From: Rhodospirillaceae bacterium
GTDB lineage: Bacteria > Pseudomonadota > Alphaproteobacteria > Micavibrionales > UBA2020
Assembly (NCBI GenBank): GCA_003524565.1
Contig: DQGU01000242.1
Coordinates: 514-9,194, forward strand
DNA length: 8,681 nucleotides
Direction of reading: 5' to 3'
This document shows, one piece after another, positions 5,702-8,681 of this stretch (position 1 is the first letter of the stretch; every line of letters starts with the position of its first letter). The position numbers and the translations under genes are program-made. The notes beneath the pieces were generated by a model that ran no database searches, had not been told where the DNA came from, and saw only the letters and a program-made list of their open reading frames with translations.

Positions 5702-7033
5702 ATGACAAATGATATTGCGAATGTTATGCCACCACTGCCAGTAATAACAAACTCCACGGATGATTTATTAAATCAGATTACAGCTGCTTTGGGTGTTCCA
5801 CGAAGCGTACTACCCTCAAAAAGCCAAATAGACCATGCTTGGGTGAATCTTCCGCGCCTTTTGGGGATGATCCCCCCTGAAATGCGCGATGAGAGAATGA
5901 TCCGGCTATGTGTGGCTGTCTCCGCTGGGTTGTTTGATAGTGCTATTAATTATGCTTGGAACTCCACAATAGTAGAGCTGAGGCAAAAGGTTATACGCTT
6001 CGGCCTGCCAATCGTTGCTCAGTTGACGTCAAAGTCATTGGATGAGAAAAGGCTTTCAGAGATGATGGATGGTGAGCTACTCAAGCTTTGTCTTGAGCTC
6101 AACCTTATCACAGAGGATGGATTTTTTAAGTTAGATCAGTGCCGCGATATCAGAAATAATTTTTCAGCAGCACACCCAGCGGTTGGTGTGCTTGATGAAG
6201 ATGAAGTTATCAATTTCATTAGTCGGTGTGCGCGTGAAGCTCTGAGTACTATCAACGTTCCTGCGGGGGTTAATTTTAAGGAGCTTGTTAATGCTATTCG
6301 TGGTGGAGATTTCAATCCAGATCAGTCCACTCATTGGTCGGAAGCGATTAGACGAACTCACGCAGCGCAGCGTGAGCTGATTTCTACCTCTCTTCATGGT
6401 ATGTACTGTGATGACACTCTTGGCCAGTCTGCGCGCAACAACTGCGCGGCTCTTTTTCCTGTGTCTATTGAAATAGATGGCGTACCCGCGAAGGTTTTGG
6501 ACCAGCATCAAGAATATGTAGGAAAAGGCGAAGCGGCTAAAGCCGCGGCTTCACGGGAGTTTTTTACCCGTTTTGGTTTGCTTGACCTTTTGTCAGAAGT
6601 TGAACGCCACGCGATTATATCTACAGCCTGTGACAGATTGATGTCTGTTCACCAGGGAATAAACAATTTTTACAATGAACCGCCGTTTGCCGAAAGATTA
6701 AGGGAGATCGTCGCCGCATCTTCTATCCCCGATAGCGTTCGAACTAAGTTTGTTCATGCTGTGGTCGCCTGCGCTATAGGGAATCCGTATGGCATATCAT
6801 GGGCTGCGGTTCAGCACTATGAAGCTATGATCCGTGACTTCACGCCCAAAAATATGGAACTTATGCTTGAATTGCCGAAAACTCAGACTATTGCAGCACA
6901 GAGAATTGCTCATTATCCCTCCTGCAGAGGGCGCTTCGCGTCTCTTGTGGGTTTATTGAACGTGGCGGCGGTTCCCACAAAGATTAAAACAATCTATGAT
7001 GGCTGGATAGCCGCGATGCCTGCACAGCCGTAA
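5702..7033 (+). CDS. HEPN-like domain protein, candidate RNase/defence gene
   Basis: A 443-residue protein without a signal peptide or membrane helix. ATAGG (5688-5692) nine bases upstream supports the start. Residues about 65-182 are helical. RLCVAVSAGLFDSAINYAWN (68-87) is followed by LRQKV, and QCRDIRNNFSAAHP holds R151-N152-x5-H158. This fits the HEPN signature R-(N/D/H)-x(3-5)-H, the catalytic site of many metal-independent RNases in toxins, Abi proteins and defence systems. The C-terminal 250 residues are unrecognised and may form a sensor or effector domain. No nucleotidyltransferase or antitoxin partner adjoins it. Codon use differs from its neighbours (ATA, AGA, TTA are frequent) and GC is low: 24 of 60 at 5701-5760 against 39 of 60 at 4381-4440 in kup. 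Its stop lies 33 bases from the 3' end of a tRNA gene. Horizontal acquisition is inferred. The gene itself is certain; the HEPN assignment is a motif call. Confidence 0.8.
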   Translation: MTNDIANVMPPLPVITNSTDDLLNQITAALGVPRSVLPSKSQIDHAWVNLPRLLGMIPPEMRDERMIRLCVAVSAGLFDSAINYAWNSTIVELRQKVIRFGLPIVAQLTSKSLDEKRLSEMMDGELLKLCLELNLITEDGFFKLDQCRDIRNNFSAAHPAVGVLDEDEVINFISRCAREALSTINVPAGVNFKELVNAIRGGDFNPDQSTHWSEAIRRTHAAQRELISTSLHGMYCDDTLGQSARNNCAALFPVSIEIDGVPAKVLDQHQEYVGKGEAAKAAASREFFTRFGLLDLLSEVERHAIISTACDRLMSVHQGINNFYNEPPFAERLREIVAASSIPDSVRTKFVHAVVACAIGNPYGISWAAVQHYEAMIRDFTPKNMELMLELPKTQTIAAQRIAHYPSCRGRFASLVGLLNVAAVPTKIKTIYDGWIAAMPAQP

Positions 7034-7066
7034 ACGTTTAGCTATGAAACGGGAGCAATAAGAAAA

Positions 7067-7141
7067 TGGTGGACACAACAGGGATTGAACCTGTGACCCC
7101 TACCATGTCAAGATAGTGCTCTACCGCTGAGCTATGTGTCC
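7067..7141 (-). tRNA. tRNA-Val (anticodon GAC), CCA encoded
   Basis: The minus strand folds into a full cloverleaf. Acceptor arms are GGACACA (7141-7135) and TGTGTCC (7077-7071), with discriminator A at 7070 and CCA at 7069-7067. The D-stem is GCTC/GAGC; the anticodon stem CTATC/GGTAG encloses loop TTGACAT, giving anticodon GAC for valine codons GUC and GUU. The T-arm is ACAGG/CCTGT with loop TTCAATC. A run of four T follows the CCA end. Its 3' end faces the AT-richer gene at 5702-7033; tRNA 3' ends are classic integration sites. Confidence 0.95.
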
Positions 7142-7309
7142 ATACGCGATCGGGGTTGATCGGATGCATTGTTTAGCATAAGCCTCGCGGATTCGGCAAG
7201 CCATATAAAACCAAAAGATTTCATTGGTTTAATTTACGCCTCCGCGCTGCTGCGGGCGGGTTTGCGCAGGTTTAAAGCTCGTTTAATCATTTCAGGCTAG
7301 AATGCGCTT

Positions 7310-8681
7310 ATGGCAACCGACGACCCGAAAACCGAAAAGCCGGAAAAAACGCCCGCGGCCGACAGCGCGATGATGCGCATGGCGCGCGCCTATGTTGATA
7401 AGCCCAAGGCTGATACTGCCCCGCTGCAGACGCTGTCCGAAGACGATATTTTCGGCGAAGCCGGATTTGGCGCGGAAGCGGGCGTGCCGAGCGAAGTGCG
7501 CCGCGTGCTGCAGGCCACGCTCAGCCTGCGCAGCCTGCCCAAAGATGCCGAAATTAAAATCGCGCCGCAAAACGCCGCAGGCACGCCGGACGCGCCGCAG
7601 GAAAAATTCGAATACGGCTGGTGCTATACCGACCACAAAACCGGAAAGGAAATCCGCAAGGATTACCGCACCGTCGATTACATGAACGACGAGCCCTATG
7701 CCACGCGCGTGCATGCGATGCTGGAACAGCTCGGCCTGCCCGCGCCCAAGGGCGGGGAGATTTTCCGCGGCACGCACCACGACCTTTTGTTCCTCAACAG
7801 CCACGGCGTGGTTGTGCGCATCGGCCCGCAGGATATCGAAGACCTTATCAATCCGGGCATCCTCCAGCCGCTCGGCTGGTTCGAAGACGGCGATAACAAA
7901 ATCAAGCACGGCGGGCGCGAATTGCCGCTGACGGTGGCGATTTATCCGGGCATCGAGCTTTCAAACCAGTATTACGACGCCAAGCAAAAACCCGCGCTGG
8001 CGGGCAGCCTTTACGATATTCTTTCCGCCACCAACCAAGGCACGGGCGATGTGTGCAGCGAGGGGAACACGGGCATCATCCGCGTGCTCGACGATGACGG
8101 GCAGGAAGTTGCGGTGCAGCTGCTGGTCGATGCCGACAACGAATGGAACGGCGCGTCCAAAGACATGCGCCAGAAAAAAACATCCCACATGCGCGAACAA
8201 TCGGCGAGCGCGGCGCAATCGCAATCAGGGGCGCAAGCAGGCGCGGCCGCGCCCATCAGCAAGGGCGATATTCTTTTCAATACCCTCAGCACCGTGTTCA
8301 ACGCCGTGAAAAACGTGCGCTATTGGGAAAAGGCCTACGAAGTGCATCAACCGCTGCGCCACATGTTCTGGGAGGCCTTCGGCGATGTGCCCGCCGTGAC
8401 CGGCCTGCCCAAGGCAGACGCCCGCGCGCGTTTTTGGGAAACCTGCGCCGCCGTCACCAACAAGCCGCGCGAAATGACGCTGCCCGTCTGGCAAATGAAA
8501 AAAGACGAAGCGGGGCATATTTCCTATCACCGTCAGGAAATCCATGTGCCGCATCTGGTTTTGTACCGCCCGTGGACGGGGGCGGATGCCGACCGTATCA
8601 TCCAGCCCATCAAACAATCCGCCGGTCTGCGCGCGGGCGTGAATAAAGAGCATTTGAACAAGTTCGGCGCCGGATATCAGG
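7310..8681 (+). CDS. Conserved-looking hypothetical cytoplasmic protein, partial (C-terminus missing)
   Basis: The frame is open from the ATG at 7310 to the right edge: 457 codons with no stop, so the protein is longer. Codon use matches the GC-rich host genes. No signal peptide or membrane helix is present. Residues 1-30 are polar (DDPKTEKPEKTP). A folded region from about 98 to 285 contains WCYTDHKTGKEIRKDYR, THHDLLFLNSHGVVVRIGP, a GWFEDGDNK loop and an acidic DADNEWNG stretch. An Ala/Gln/Ser-rich linker (299-315) leads to a second domain starting with KGDILFNTLSTVFNAV and running into Trp/His-rich sequence (RYWEKAYEVHQPLRHMFWEAF). I do not recognise the family. The start has only a weak CAGG 13 bases upstream, but a TAGAAT box (7298-7303) ends six bases before the ATG, so a leaderless transcript is possible. 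Confidence 0.82.
   Translation, partial: MATDDPKTEKPEKTPAADSAMMRMARAYVDKPKADTAPLQTLSEDDIFGEAGFGAEAGVPSEVRRVLQATLSLRSLPKDAEIKIAPQNAAGTPDAPQEKFEYGWCYTDHKTGKEIRKDYRTVDYMNDEPYATRVHAMLEQLGLPAPKGGEIFRGTHHDLLFLNSHGVVVRIGPQDIEDLINPGILQPLGWFEDGDNKIKHGGRELPLTVAIYPGIELSNQYYDAKQKPALAGSLYDILSATNQGTGDVCSEGNTGIIRVLDDDGQEVAVQLLVDADNEWNGASKDMRQKKTSHMREQSASAAQSQSGAQAGAAAPISKGDILFNTLSTVFNAVKNVRYWEKAYEVHQPLRHMFWEAFGDVPAVTGLPKADARARFWETCAAVTNKPREMTLPVWQMKKDEAGHISYHRQEIHVPHLVLYRPWTGADADRIIQPIKQSAGLRAGVNKEHLNKFGAGYQ

Noticed and set aside
7031..7040. Palindrome TAAACGTTTA over the stop codon of the HEPN-like gene
   Set aside because: Only ten bases, no T-run and no partner copy; too little to call a terminator or a binding site.
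8143..8646. Plus-strand frame of 167 residues near the right end
   Set aside because: Arg-rich shadow in another frame of the open gene starting at 7310.
1..8681. CRISPR array or insertion sequence
   Set aside because: No spaced direct repeats of 20-40 bases and no transposase frame or terminal inverted repeats were seen; the only tandem repeats are within genes.

Overview
The window looks like one metagenomic or draft-genome contig end from a Gram-negative bacterium. Alphaproteobacteria fit best: the host genes are GC-rich and favour CGC/CTG/GCG codons, there is an envelope lipoprotein of the DUF882/YcbK type, a Kup potassium transporter of the proteobacterial form, and a tRNA-Val(GAC) with an encoded CCA end. 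The taxon is an inference; no marker gene fixes it. Bases 1-16 are the end of an Illumina adapter, so the genome proper starts at base 17.

Layout. 17-707 (minus) is the start of a secreted protein rich in Gln and Gly, cut by the contig end. 708-1004 is a divergent regulatory region: one sigma70-like promoter reads left and another reads right, with a 13-bp palindrome in the spacer of the leftward promoter and a matching half-site in the rightward one. 1005-2606 (plus) encodes a 533-residue membrane-anchored protein with short repeats and no recognised family. A strong intrinsic terminator (2658-2703) closes it. A clear promoter (2765-2793) then drives 2827-3495, a lipoprotein with a DUF882/MepK-type zinc peptidase fold. 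kup follows at 3648-5549.

At about 5550 base composition drops. 5702-7033 is a lone AT-richer gene with foreign-looking codon use, lying against the 3' end of a tRNA-Val gene (7067-7141, minus). Its N-terminal half carries an R-N-x5-H motif in a helical setting, as in HEPN ribonuclease domains. It is the best candidate for an uncharacterised defence or toxin gene here. GC-rich host sequence resumes after the tRNA with a long unrecognised cytoplasmic protein from 7310 that runs off the right end.

Functional picture. The first three protein genes (a secreted protein, a membrane-anchored protein and a peptidoglycan-active lipoprotein) all look like cell-envelope genes. The first two share a divergent promoter region and may be co-regulated. 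kup is housekeeping ion uptake. The HEPN-like gene is probably an acquired single-gene cargo next to a tRNA; no integrase or clear attachment repeat is visible.
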